Shown here in pieces: positions 16,184-30,137 of a stretch of DNA of 64,000 nucleotides. Source of the DNA: Thysanoteuthis rhombus (taxonomy: Eukaryota; Mollusca; Cephalopoda; Oegopsida; Thysanoteuthidae); NCBI GenBank assembly GCA_963457665.1, contig OY735205.1, positions 25,892,691-25,956,690 on the forward strand, in the 5' to 3' direction. Made by a program: the position numbers and the translations under genes. Position 1 is the first letter of the stretch. Each line of letters begins with the position of its first letter. A model generated the notes under the pieces. That model made no database searches. It was given only the letters and a program-made list of their open reading frames with translations, and was not told where the DNA came from.

Positions 16184-18847
16184 CGTTGCATTAACCCTCA
16201 TTTGGTATGCTTGATCGTATGTGGAGAATCTCTAGGTATATGTAAATAAATTATCAACTTGCCCTTATTCAGTATTCTATTGGATGATGCACGAAAATTT
16301 TAGGGAAAATGTTTGATCTTCTGCAAGATTTTTACAGGAGTTCATAACAATGACACCATATTGGCGATGAAAGATGCATATTCAGAAAACCTGCGGTAGT
16401 CACTGTCTGAATTTCAGAACCTCAAACTAAAGATGTCGGTATGCATTATACAACTCCACTCATTCGTAAATATGTGCACATCCCCGCTCTCACCCACTTT
16501 AGCACGCACACACATCCTGGTGGACCTGTGTGGATCAGCATGCACGCTAAAACTGGCCCGCATAACCCCATCTGAAATCTTTTGTTTTAAAAACTTGAAA
16601 TCATTGTGCCGGATTTTTGTTCCAGATACTTACTTTTATTACACCATTTTGAGGTAATGGAAATTGTGTTCAAAAACACTACGTATGAAATTTTAGTAAA
16701 TTTTCTAAGCATTCTAGATTTTGCTAAAATTTTTCTATCGGGGAATGCATGCTAAAACTGCAGAAAATGATTTGACAAAACTTTGCAAGCATTAGTAAAG
16801 TGACCCGGCAGATGTCATAGGCTAGGGGAAAACGAGGATATTCACCATTTTCAAATCATATAATAAAGGCTGACCGTTTGCATAATACGTCCAAATAGAA
16901 GACACCAAGCCACATTAGGTTTAAATATTAAAAAAAAATCTCCAAATGCAGAGATCATCAGAAGGATCACAATGTTTAAATCGAATAAAAGCTGATTGTT
17001 TACATAAAAGCCATAGATGGCTCTTAAAAGATAAAACGTCATTAAAACTTAAAGAAAACTCGACCAATACTGAATATCTGCACACTGTATTACCATAAAG
17101 GGATAAAATTTGAATAAAGTGTATCGTAGCATAGAACAAGCGGAAAATATTAATGTAGTGACACAATTGAACAATTATTTTTTATAAATATCAGTTGCAT
17201 GTAGGTATATGCAAGTAAAAATTGCAGTTCTCTGGTATTGAATAAATATTCTTCCTTTATTTCATGTCAAAATATTATACTCTAGTATGTTGTACAGTTT
17301 TCTTCAGAATACTACTGACTCATTGTGTAGATTTACATTTTCCCACTGTTAAATGAACAGTAATCATTTACATTTCTATACATCTAAGAGCATTCATTTG
17401 CATGGTAATTTTTTTTTCAGTTTCATTCATTTGCACTGCTTGGATAAATTCTTGTCCTCCTTCTTAATTTCTTTGCATTTTCAATGGAATATATGATTAT
17501 ACACAGATTTTGTAAAACACTGCTTCTTTTTTCTACAAGACATGTCCTCTTTGATAATTATGAAATAACTTTCTATCCAGGGATATTTATTTTTGAGACG
17601 ATTATCATCAATATGAATGTAAAACTATTCTGCACGGATGGGAAATTGTTTACATGGCGCCTGCCATAGATTCTATATTTGCTCAAATTCGAACGCAAGC
17701 CACGTCTCCCTCGTGTTCATTCTGCATTCATTCTTTTCCACATATTTTCTAAGCAATTTCTCCTCAAAATCTCAAAGGGACGTAAGAATCCTCATCATTT
17801 ATCTCTCACGTCTCCCATCAAATTTTACCTTTCCTCATCTATCATATTTTGTCGCCTTTGCGCGTCATTATTCTTCTAACAATACAAACTGTCCGTACAC
17901 GTTTTCTCTAACCTTCCTACTTCTTCCTCGCCTGTTTGGCTTCTTATTTCCCTTTCCTTCGCTCCTCCTCTTCCTATTGCCATTAGAATTGCAACCTGCA
18001 ATTTCCAAGTCCCATGCATCATAACAGGGACACAGTGACAATTTCAAATTCGCCGAGCTCTACACATCGTGTGGTGATTACCAATAATCATCTTCAATGA
18101 CAGCGTCTGTGTTATGTGTGTTCAAGCAATGTCTGTTATCAAAAACGGCCACTGTCCCTCTCGATCCGAAGAAAAGCTAACATTACTCTTAGAAGAGAGA
18201 GAAAGACTCTTCGTTTACACTGGCGTCGCCTTTGCTTGAAAAACGTTTTCTGTTTGAATAAATCTATGTCCAAATAACGCATTTATTTCAATGTGACTGG
18301 TTTTTGTCAGAGGTACGGAATTATTGCAGCCCTAAATGCTGTCATGGAATCAGTCCCTCTCATACCGATTCGGTGATGGCCTGTCACGTGTATTTTAAGG
18401 GGTTATGAACTGGTTGAAGCATTGAAAAATAACTTGGAGTCACAATCATGACATCGTTCGACGGTATCAAGCTATACACATATCTAAAGATATATGTTCA
18501 TATACATGAATAAACAAATACTTTTAAAGGAAAAATACAGATGTGCAGGTCAAATAATCGTTTAATTTCATATCAGTGGCTGCTGTAGACCTATTGATAA
18601 TATTCTTGCTCAGCGGCCCAAGTCGCTAATATAACCAGTCCCACCTTGACGGAATATCTCCATGCAGTTGCCTTGAGCCAGAATAATTCCACATTAGTAA
18701 ATATCTAATCGATAAAGTGTCAGCTTGTGATGACAAATAAGTAATTATGTAGGCAGACGAACTCAAGCAGGCGGATATTTTGTGTATCGATATCGATCTG
18801 TTCAAGTTGTTGATGAATACCTTTCAAGGCTTTCCTGTATCTACATT
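16184..18847. other. Non-coding stretch
   Basis: The longest stretch without an array. 17680-18010 is pyrimidine-rich on the plus strand. No gene, splice-framed exon or repeat partner recognised. Confidence 0.5.
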
Positions 18848-19120
18848 AGCGGTTCTCAACCTTTTTCAACTAATTACCTTCCATGTTACAGTTTTCAGCA
18901 CACTTCGGTACCAAAGATTCATACTAGCAACATGGATGATTATCTAAAAAAACGTAAAAGTATGATTGAAGTAAAAAAAATTTCAGATTCCTTTGAATCC
19001 ATTTTTTTTTGTGTTTTCAATCAGCACACTATTATAGAACACGTAACAAGCGTAAAAATCGCCAGAGTTTGGGGTAAAACACGTAACAAAAATGCACTTT
19101 CACAGGTTTGAAAACAAAAC
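18848..19120 (+). mobile_element. hAT-like terminal fragment
   Basis: AGCGGTTCTCAACCTTTTT (18848-18866) matches the hAT terminal consensus. About 85 bp later a frame begins MDDYLKKRKS, like the MDxFLxKRK start of some hAT transposases, but it soon loses recognisable sequence. Opposite end not found. Confidence 0.45.
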
Positions 19121-19858
19121 GTTCATCGGCTTTGAAATGCATTTATCTGCTTCAACGCTGCCCCACTCCCTAGTCTTTCTCCTAAACTGGTTCTGTTCCC
19201 AAAACACGAGAGTCGAATCTGCCGTGCTGTCTTACTCATTGCTCGTGGTCTGAGAAAGCAATGGGTTCACGCTCTTCTCAGTGGCATCAGTGTAAAGTGA
19301 ACGTGAACAGTTTTGTCTGGACTTTGGAATCGGTGAGCCGAGTCCAAACTCCATTCGAGACTGTTCATGCCTGCAACCGTTACACCATCCGTGCACCTCG
19401 AGAGATTCCTACATATAAGTAAAAAAATGGAAGTTTGATGAAAGAAATCAAAATAAGGATAAGAAGTCAATATATTGATGACTGGTCGATTTACTTGACT
19501 TTATATGATTGGTGAAAACTTTGCTGACGTCCACGAAACACAGATAACACGAACATTAGGCGGGGGCAAAATCATTACCGGTCAAAATCCCTAGATATTG
19601 ACACACTTGGACTGTATTTCGATAGACACTATGTTCGAGTTGTGTTTTGTCATTACCCTATCCGAAATTTATAATTCCTGCCAGCTAGGTTATGAAATAA
19701 AACAGTTCTGGATGTCTCATCAATATGAATGATAAATTGTCATGGGACTGAATTATCAATTATCATTATCATTTCTGAAGTATTCAGGTATAATGAGATA
19801 CTTGCACATAACTGCACCTGCAAAATGAAATGATTGTTTTTCTGAGAGACAAACTGTG

Positions 19859-19901
<43 letters not shown>

Positions 19902-20029
19902 TTCAAGAAGTGCAGATACAAACACCTTCAAACTCATCACCCCTCTGTCTTGGGTGAATGTACTGCGTCTGGTTATCAAGTGATAGAGATACAAGCACAC
20001 ACATTGTTCTTTGATAAGAATTAAATGTG
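19121..20029. other. Non-coding stretch with a (GA)n tract
   Basis: A pure GA run lies at 19863-19899. Nothing else recognised up to the left arm. Confidence 0.5.
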
Positions 20030-20235
20030 ATCAGATGGTCCATTATAACTGACACAATCTTGGTTAACTCGAAGGCAAACAAGTCTTGTGATTAGACGTT
20101 GCAATTGAAACAATGGTTACATTTTAGAGTTGAAAATCTAAATATAAATGAATACTAATCCGTCTTTTATAATTCATTTTGAAGATGATAACTGCAACTT
20201 TTGCATGAAATACATAAACCAATATCAGACTTGTT

Positions 20236-20305
20236 GGTTTGGCTTAGTTGATAAGAGGGCAGCCAAACAATCACTTTGACGTGATTTGCGATCGCAGAAA
20301 AAACT
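20236..20305 (+). repeat. tRNA-derived SINE-like head in left arm
   Basis: TTGGCTTAGTTGATAAGAGG has the form of a tRNA D-arm / box A (usual TGGCTCAGTTGGTAAGAG). It is followed 40 bp later by GACGTGATTTGCGATCGC in the box B position, itself degraded. The right arm holds the same sequence (35105-35182) and the third copy a decayed version (30789-30845). Confidence 0.55.
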
Positions 20306-21141
20306 AAAATTTCATACATCTTTCTGGTTTAACGTGACGGGACAAACAAACAGTGAAGAGTTTACTGCCCAATATTAGATGACGATCTTTCTTGTAACAG
20401 GGAGAAATTCAACTCCAACTATGACTGAAGTTTGACAGTATCTTATCTGGCCTCCCTCCTGGCTGGAATGAAGCGTAAGTGATGGAATGACATTGATTGC
20501 AAACGACACCAAATCAACGAAATATTATGATTTTTCAATTAATTTACCACCAGACACCATCGCAAAATATAATCTAAACGGGATCTAATAATGAAACATC
20601 TTTCCGCGGGCAAAACCAAATCAAAGTATCATCAAAGTTTTTTTTATTACTTCCCAAATCGGGAGCCATCAAGTAATCTAACATAAACAGTGTCTCATAA
20701 ATGCTAAATATATTGCTTTACTTTCCCTTGAATTACATTAGCGAGACCGAAAGTAGGCATTCGATCAACAGAACATTTTTAGACTTCCATACGCTTTGCC
20801 TGGGTTTTCGCACTGGAGATTACATTTCAGTATTTCTTCATCACCCACCAAGACGGAAAGAGAATTTTTTTCTTTCAATTCCAGCAACTGAGCAGGTGTT
20901 TTTATTTGTTTCCGGTTAGTAAAAAATACCTTGAGTTTCTAATTGATTTGTGAGAACACCAGGATACGGAGCTTCTTGAAGAAGTTAGAAACGCTTCTTT
21001 AAAGATTGAAGCGTCAATACTGTAAATGCGTGAATCCTACGAAATCATAGCAATTTCTGAAAAAATTCTATACAATCTAAGAGGACATTGAACAATTTGC
21101 AAATAACCTGGAATGTTACTTTTTTGCCGTAATGCCATATT

Positions 21142-21490
21142 GCTAATTCAGTTTTTATGAGAAATTCATCTTATCAAATCTGACACCATCACATGCCCTG
21201 AGATTGTCGTACGTTGCAGTATCACAACGAGCTGAGGGCAAGTGGGAAACTTTAGGAAACTAAAAACGATAATGATAGCTAAAGGATTTTAAGGAATAAT
21301 ACGAAATGCATATTCAAAAGATGCAAGCAACAGAAATAATTATACAATTAATTTGCCTTAATCTTATTTCAATTAAGTGTGCCGGATAATCAACTCGTTT
21401 TACTGAGTATGATACAGTAAGCATAAAAGCTCATGGATATGATTAGGAGTCAACTTAGATGGAGACAGTTTGCTGATACTGACATGCAGG
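21142..21490 (+). repeat. Highly conserved block within the left arm
   Basis: Against 33523-33868 (reverse complement) I count about 17 differences in about 340 bp, near 95% identity. On both sides identity falls at once to about 75-80%. All frames contain stops and the differences do not favour third codon positions, so this is not a shared ORF. Gene conversion between the arms or constraint could explain it. Confidence 0.8.
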
Positions 21491-22085
21491 TGGCATTAAT
21501 GTTAATTTCTAAAGATAAGAAACAGAAATAGGTAGCTTATGCCATCATATCGATGCCGTGGTTGAAGATGACTACAGCATCATCGATATACTGCTGTGTC
21601 AAAAGTTACATTCACTTGACTTGGATTGCAGTGGAGTAGAGTTGAGTACCTCGTTAGTCTCACTCTTTTCTCCCTGTCAACCCAGGTCCTTCAGCAAGAT
21701 ATAAACTTGATGGCTATGGGATCTAAGGATGCAGTGGTTGACAATAGTGATCTGAGTTTCATGTCATCCTTTTAATTTTTACAATAACCAATAACTTATA
21801 AGGACCCCAATAGCCACGTTTGCAATACAAGTTGTCTGTCTCCAAGAATATTTGCCAATCTTGTCTAGAAAGCATTGTTTCTCCTGATAGTTACCCATAT
21901 CAACGACGGTGTGAGACATTTTCAATTCATCATGCAGTCAATTTAGACGTCGATGAATTGATATCCGATAAATTTGTCTTTGGGCTAATATTTCGATTGA
22001 ATAATTCGTCAGAAACTCTAATAATTGATCGAATTACTAAATAAAACAAAAAAATAAAAACAAACTGCTGTATTTGGAATCGAAG

Positions 22086-22087
<2 letters not shown>

Positions 22088-22140
<53 letters not shown>
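22088..22140. repeat. (TA)n microsatellite inside the left-arm insertion
   Basis: Lies within the extra segment of about 400 bp (between 21760 and 22440) that the right arm lacks. Confidence 0.95.
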
Positions 22141-22143
<3 letters not shown>

Positions 22144-23600
22144 TCCACAATTTTCGAAAAATTGTATTTTGATGAAGCATACTTTCCCATCACATGTTTA
22201 TACGCAGGTTCGTACCGTCAAATCTCAAACAAATGTGAAGAAATTATAGCAGACGATTTTTCAAACGGGAAAGATGACAAATTGAATAGTATTTCTACCA
22301 ATGACAGATTTCCCTAGTTCTTTGAGTGTAACAGAATGCTTTTATCATTTTTACAAGACTTAATTTACAGTAAGCGAAACCATTTGTGTGACTTTGATGT
22401 TGGGCAAAATATAGATTATATGTACCCAGTCCCGAAAACTCCAAGCAACATTTGATGCGCTCAGTATATTCTATAGAAAATGAACAGTAATCATCTTTAA
22501 ATACCTCTTCAGCTCATCAAAATGAATCAATAGTCCATGTTTTATTCATGCATTATAAAACAAACCGACTTCTCAATGAATAGCTGCTGATATCACTTGT
22601 TGAACAAAATGAACATCTTGATGGGAATAATGATGAGGATATAGTCAGTCTATGATTTTAATGGTCAAGATATTTCGAAATTGAGCTGCAATACCACGAT
22701 CAGAGACATGGATCTGCGCTAAGAAAAATTGGCTAAGAATGCCGGAAACATGTTCCAATAGTAATCTGCTGCTTTTTTCGTTAATCAATTGTCAGGTTAC
22801 TGTGTAGGGATGATCCATTAATGTTAAACGTTAAAGGAGACATCTTTGGATGGCATTTTCTTAAGTTAAATATGGTTTAAAGATACTCTGAAAAAAAATA
22901 AAGGCTCCTTGATTCATCAGAAGAGTTTTTCGTTTCTTAATTTAAACAGAAAAATTGATGCAATGGTATTTATTGAACATTGACATTAGAATGATCGTTT
23001 GCAAAATTACTGTTTGTGATTTCGCTGGTCTTAGAGAACAACGATTTGAAGGGAAATAAAGATAGAAACGGAGGAAGAGAGAAGTATTGAAGAGGTAGGG
23101 GAAAACAAGAGAGAGAAAATGGGACTCATACATAGGAACAAATCAGAGATAGTGAAGAAAAGACATAAAGAGAGAAGCAAAGTGTGAGAGAGAGAGAGAT
23201 TGTATGCTTACTGAGAGAAGAGATACTGCAAAGAGAAAGGCGTTATGAAAGTAACAGAATGAAAGAACAATGGAGAGCATTGAAAGTGACAAGATACAAA
23301 TATATGTAAGAAGCAGGGAGGAAACTGTCACAGTGATATATAGAGATGAGGAGACGTACAAAATGATATAAACGGACACACTGATAGGAAGAGGGTTAGA
23401 AGGTTGATTGACAAACCCATACAGTAATAGAAAAAAGACAATTGTTTATAAAGAATCTCATTCTCACTAATCAACTGTCTTTTCTATGGATGGAGTGAGA
23501 GAGGGAAAGCGTAAAAATAGTTACAGATCCATTCGGACAGCGTTTACAGAGTTGCAGAAAAGGAATGATATAAAACTCGATTGAGCTCGTATACCTAAAT

Positions 23601-23623
23601 ATATGTGTGTGTTTGTGTGTGTG

Positions 23624-23677
<54 letters not shown>

Positions 23678-23700
23678 AGAGAGAGAGAGAGAGATGGGGG
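23601..23700. repeat. (TG)n(GA)n microsatellite at inner end of left arm
   Basis: Short TG block followed by about 70 bp of GA with G-runs. Its position mirrors the (CT)n at 31404-31470 beyond the right arm, suggesting homology extends this far. Confidence 0.9.
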
Positions 23701-25177
23701 GTATATTTCCGCTTCATACCGGTTTCTATCAAACACAGTCTGGTGAAAATAAACTTTTTAAACCATTGCTTTCTCTGATGTCTACTTTCGCTTATATTTT
23801 TATTATTATCTTCCCAGCTGAATGAAAATAAAAAAATGTATATACAATGACAATTTTTATGGTTTGCATTTCTCTGTAGACGTATGTACAAAATGGGCTA
23901 AAAATATGGTACGAATCCAAAGCTATCTATCAACTTTAGTCAAATGTAACAAATGACAACAAACTTATAATGCCAAGTGAAAATTGATTTGATTACTTCG
24001 ATGAACTTCAGAGGAAGTTTACATAAGAAGTATAAACTCATAGATAGATTAGCTTAGTTTACGTCTCCCATTCTAAATATTTCTACTACATTTTTTTGTC
24101 CCTCTATCAAACAATTATATGATATGAACAGATACACAGGAATCAATTCATTTTTTCAGTCCATAACCCCCTCCAGATGTTCCAGCGTCTTTGCAACGAC
24201 AAATGAGGGTATTTGCCTCAAATGTTTCTGTTTTGGATCCTCCGAATTCCGAATTTCTTTTCGATTGCCTGAACGTACTCAGCTCATTTGCTCTGGTGAA
24301 AAACAGGCTCTCTTCTCTGTTATATTAACTTTCTTTCCATATCTGTTCTTTGGATTAAATCAAATTAGATAACTTCAAACAATGAATCTTGCATCGCGAA
24401 CAAAATATTGATTAAAGAATAATATTGCTTCTTCATTATCATTAATTCTCCTTTTTTAACTGCTAAAAAATCTGAGTTCATTCTGGTTGAACGCAAACAA
24501 GAATATTCGGAGCAACATAATGCTTGTGATAATTTGATTACATTGCAATTACAAAATTATTTAAATGCAGCTGTAATTCTTAAGGATAATGATGAATTAG
24601 CGAATGGAAGAAAATGCATGATGATTGATTTATGTGACTTTTCTTTTTCACTTATGTTTTTTAGCTGAGATTCTTGATGATTTACTATTCAGGCTATCAC
24701 GGTCGTTTTTTTCGTAATATGTGTATCGAGATCCAAAGAAGACAGCCACGTTATATCTGAACCTTGGATAATCAAAGGAGGTAATGAAAAATTCTGCAGA
24801 GAACAATCTTTTACGTTTCAAAGCAAAACCAAAGAAATTATGCGTTGATCATCGTTTAATTATACGTTCACTGACTTGAAATCAGTCATACTTTTCATGA
24901 CTTTTGAATACCTCTATGTTTATTTGTAATTTTCTGGGCAAATGAGTGGTAATACAAATAGGTAAGAATGTTTGGATCCACCAATCAACGGCCTTGTATC
25001 GCTAAATGCGTTACATTTGCGGGGAGGGACACCAGTGTTATTAACACGGAGGAAATCAATTTAATATCCGTTCTCATCCTTTTGACTTCTGGGCAGGTCA
25101 TTCAATTATTTACTCAAACTACCTGAATGTTCTGGACATATAGCTTTCATATATAGTTGCCTTTATCCATTTATCCA
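23701..25177. other. Non-coding stretch in the inverted-repeat spacer
   Basis: No gene recognised. An 82-codon frame at 24124-24372 shows no domain. Confidence 0.5.
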
Positions 25178-25179
25178 TA

Positions 25180-25210
<31 letters not shown>

Positions 25211-25220
25211 ATATATATAT

Positions 25221-25298
<78 letters not shown>
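25178..25298. repeat. Compound (TG)n(TA)n(CA)n(TA)n(TG)n microsatellite
   Basis: Nearly symmetrical, so it could fold on itself: TG, TA, CA, TA, TG. Left edge of repeat family 2 copy 1. Confidence 0.95.
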
Positions 25299-25301
<3 letters not shown>

Positions 25302-25490
25302 AACTTATACCCGTCAAAAATGAAAGTTATTCATGTATGAATCTGTACTGACGTAACTCATTAGTCGATTTAATCTTTAAAATTTTCAATTTTAAAACTT
25401 CTTTGCTCATATTGAACTGCTGAATAGGGTTCTCGAACATTGATTCAATCTAGAGCATGATATGTAAGAAAGGACACCACTGATATCATG
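25299..25490 (+). repeat. Microsatellite-bounded repeat family 2, copy 1
   Basis: Starts straight after a (TG)n array with ACCCGTCAAAAATGAAAGTT. Shares GAATC.G.AC.GACGT, AGTCGATTT.ATCTTTAAAA, GAACTGCTGAA.AGGGTTCT and CATGATATGT.AGAAA with copy 2. Non-coding. Confidence 0.8.
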
Positions 25491-27312
<1,822 letters not shown>

Positions 27313-27981
27313 TGGAAAAAGTTTATATATTCTCTAACCTTAAATATTTGACATTCCTAACTCTATGTTACAAAGAATAAACTTATATACTTACAGATCC
27401 TTGCTTAGTACAACTGACGATTAAATGTTTGCACTGCCCAATCGAACACAGGAAATATATATATATATAGTATTATTATCAACATTATTAGTAGATTAAT
27501 GGTATTATTATACCATTAGCCTTGTTAACAACAACTTGAATCGCGTTCTCATAATTATCCTAGATAAATTAATGCAAACCTATCTTGCGCATGGAAAAAA
27601 TTAAACCTAAACAATCAATGTCATGTGGAAGTAAACACTGACACTGAAGTGAGCAAATATAAGTAAGAAAATAATACTTCCGGGTAGAAAACGTATCACA
27701 AAAGGCTGATTGATTACCAATATACTGATATAGAGGGCATCTGAAATATCCTTAGTAATTTATAACACCTAGACAGGAATTTATTGTCCCTAAGAAATAC
27801 ACACAGATATCAAAGGAAAGGGGAAAAGGAAAAGAGATCTATTAAGAATGAGACAAAGATTTCACACGCAGGGAAATAAACACACCCTCAATAACTTCTT
27901 TAATAGGGATCCAAATAAATTGAATCATTTGCCTAAAAAAAACTGAGCAAACATATTTATGTACTGAATCCATTATTTCAT
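27313..27981. other. Non-coding stretch at the inverted-repeat centre
   Basis: No feature recognised besides a short TA run at 27456-27470. Confidence 0.5.
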
Positions 27982-27983
27982 TA

Positions 27984-28026
<43 letters not shown>

Positions 28027-28059
28027 TTATATCTATATCTATATCTATATACACATATA

Positions 28060-28152
<93 letters not shown>
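27982..28152. repeat. (TATC)n(TA)n microsatellite
   Basis: About 60 bp of ATCT tetranucleotides followed by about 100 bp of TA. Confidence 0.96.
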
Positions 28153-28155
<3 letters not shown>

Positions 28156-28519
28156 TTAGTACATCCTGCACTGAAGCAATGATTGGCAACTTTGCTCTCA
28201 ATGGTTTAGACGAACTCATGTTTTTATACATTTTAGTAGGGAAGGCATTTCATTACTTTTAGTTTGCAAGGCTATGTAAAGTTGTATTTGCAATGTAAAA
28301 GATTGATTTCAAGGGTTTTGACGAACAAATTTTAGCGTAGTGATTCCCATTCTCATTTCCTGTCTCACACGTGTCTGTTTGTGTCATACCTTGTAAGAGA
28401 TGTCATTGATTCTATAACAAAACCACGTAGCGATAAGTTGGTCAAGTAGAGAGAAGGTCAGACAATCGATGGATATCAACGTTGATCCGATTATATCATA
28501 TCCAAAATTGTGGTTAGTA
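28153..28519. other. Non-coding stretch
   Basis: May contain diverged upstream sequence of the RTE 3' end at 28520; not demonstrable by eye. Confidence 0.4.
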
Positions 28520-28655
28520 AGTTGGTGTGACAAGCTAAACATCTTCAGAAAGTACTGGATCTGTATCACCCACGATAGAGAACCCAAGTGAATCTTGAGG
28601 AAGGTCTATATCTAACGGAGAACACTAAAAGGCAGATAATGATTATGATGATGAT
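28520..28655 (+). pseudogene. RTE 3' end, same family as 57131-57330
   Basis: The segment aligns with the 57 kb copy in order: AACATCTTCAGAAAGTACTGG (FRKYW), CACGATAGAG (DR), GAGGAAGGTCTATATC and CACTAAAAGGCAG. It closes in a TGATTATGATGATGATGA tail at 28632-28655. It is heavily 5' truncated and its frame is broken. Homology may continue left to about 28380, but I could not confirm it. Confidence 0.6.
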
Positions 28656-28734
28656 GAATGGCTTTTTGACTGTGTATTGACATTGATCTGTCCTCGTACG
28701 TACCCACCACACTTAAATGTATATATACTTGCAA

Positions 28735-29940
28735 AAGTTAACTTGGATGGGAAATGACACTTCCCTTTGCCTTACAACCTACGTCGTTAAGATTATTCGA
28801 AACAGCTGTGTGACCGTTTGTACACAGTTTGTCAACTCCTGCAGAAGATTATACCCTTAGATGGCATGCAAATTCTGCCACCAGTTAGATCTGTTGACCA
28901 AATGGCAGGACCCTTTGAAATTGAGGAATTCCACTGGCGTTGGACCCCTACACCAATGCAATGGTTGTAAGGTCTGACGTATCGTAAATATCTGATCAAT
29001 ACAATCAGGTCCTAGTCTGAGACCAGCCTGGTCTTTGCGTGAGGTCGTTTTACGTGCTGCTTTAATAGATCTCACGTGATTGCAATCACAATCTTGGCAG
29101 CTATGTCAATCAGGCTGATATTTCGATATTAGTCGTGACTGCTATGTTCCTCTAACAAATATAAATACAACAAAGTTGCAGAAGTCCAGTCTTTGGGTAC
29201 TGTCTCCTGATGCCAATCAGTAGTGATCAGGTTTGTCAAGTGCTGGATGAAATTCTCATTCCTATCCTTTTAAGATTTCAGAGTTATTCCATCTTCCCCA
29301 GCAACATTGTGTCTTTTCAAATCAAATATGACCAAGTGATATTCTTAGATTATTGGAACCTAATCTAACACTTTTTTGTATGAATCTGTTCTGTGGTCTG
29401 TTGGTTGGACTTCTATGCTTGTTGTATCATGCCCAAATAGCTGTCAATTCGGGCATTACAGTATCCAACCACAATGACTACACCACTGCTTCGTATATTG
29501 GATATAGCTGTCTCCAGTTCAGCATAGAATACGTCGAATTTCTCATCTTAATCGGCATTAGAAGCCTGCGCATTCTATAGGAAGACGTTTAGTTGTTAGA
29601 CATCTGGATATCTGCTTCGATGCACATGGACGTTCCCAAACTAGTGGGATGGTCCAAAGCCTGCGGCTGATGGGATTCCAATCGCGAAAGGCCGACTATG
29701 TTGCCTGGTTGAGATCAATAAAGACACCTGCTTGGCCTTGATTGGATGAAGTGTCACAAGGACTGTCGTCCACTTCCCGCTGTCGATCACAGTGCTTTGC
29801 CTGGTTGACGTGCGAAAGGAAATAACCCACCTACATCGGCTAATAAGATTTGGCAGTCAAAAGGGCTCAGTTCAAATGCTGCATCAGAAATGTGCATGAC
29901 GATTGACTGTAGCGACCAGCAATTGCACGGATTATTATTA
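28735..29940 (-). pseudogene. Decayed RTE-like non-LTR retrotransposon, endonuclease to mid-RT
   Basis: Reading the minus strand from high to low coordinates with frame jumps gives an AP-endonuclease segment, VVIVVGYCNARID (29442-29475), matching the GDxNA(R/K) active-site block. Next comes HNVAGEDGITLKS, the usual RT entry motif (about 29300-29330). Then DWHQETVPKDWTSATLL, YRNISLIDIAAKI and QAGLRLGPDCIDQIFTIRQ (about 29000). After that come FLNFKG and VVRQREVSFPIQVNF (about 28740), a degraded copy of the VRQG..LSP..FNF block. Several stops interrupt it. The motif A aspartate has become Asn in FLNFKG, so the enzyme would be dead. The order EN then RT fits RTE-type elements. It lies in the spacer of the large inverted repeat, tail to tail with the RTE 3' end at 28520-28655. 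The exact clade is uncertain. Confidence 0.75.
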
Positions 29941-29987
29941 TTGTTACGATCTATCTATATTTACGTATATGAGAGTATATGTGTGTA

Positions 29988-29989
<2 letters not shown>

Positions 29990-30050
<61 letters not shown>

Positions 30051-30137
30051 TAGATAGATAGATAGATAGAAAGATAAATAGATAGATAAATAGATAGATA
30101 AATAGATAGATAAATAGATAGATAGATAGATGGATAG
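29990..30137. repeat. (TA)n(GATA)n microsatellite
   Basis: TA block then GATA units with some AAATAGATA variants; reverse-complement style of the TATC/TA array at 27982-28152. Confidence 0.96.

Larger units (their letters stand above)
20030..23560 (+). repeat. Left arm of a large inverted repeat
   Basis: This arm matches the reverse complement of about 31880-35430 in the same order from end to end. Anchors: 20390 with 34604 (CTTGTAACAGGG type), 21142 with 33860 (GCTAATTCAG), 21427 with 33578 (GCATAAAAGCTCATGG), 22590 with 32805 (AGCTGCTGATATC), 22750 with 32624 (AACATGTT), 23332-23370 with 32045-32085. Coordinate sums hold near 55,000, then shift to about 55,400 inside, showing an extra insertion of about 400 bp in this arm between 21760 and 22440. 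No coding frame is conserved between arms. A (GA)n tract just beyond the inner end mirrors the (CT)n at 31404. Boundaries are by eye. Confidence 0.85.

Noticed and set aside
27982..28040. Regular tetranucleotide repeats as a CRISPR-like array (also 30040-30137, 42541-42620)
   Set aside because: Simple TATC/GATA/CTAC microsatellites with no spacers, in a eukaryotic context.
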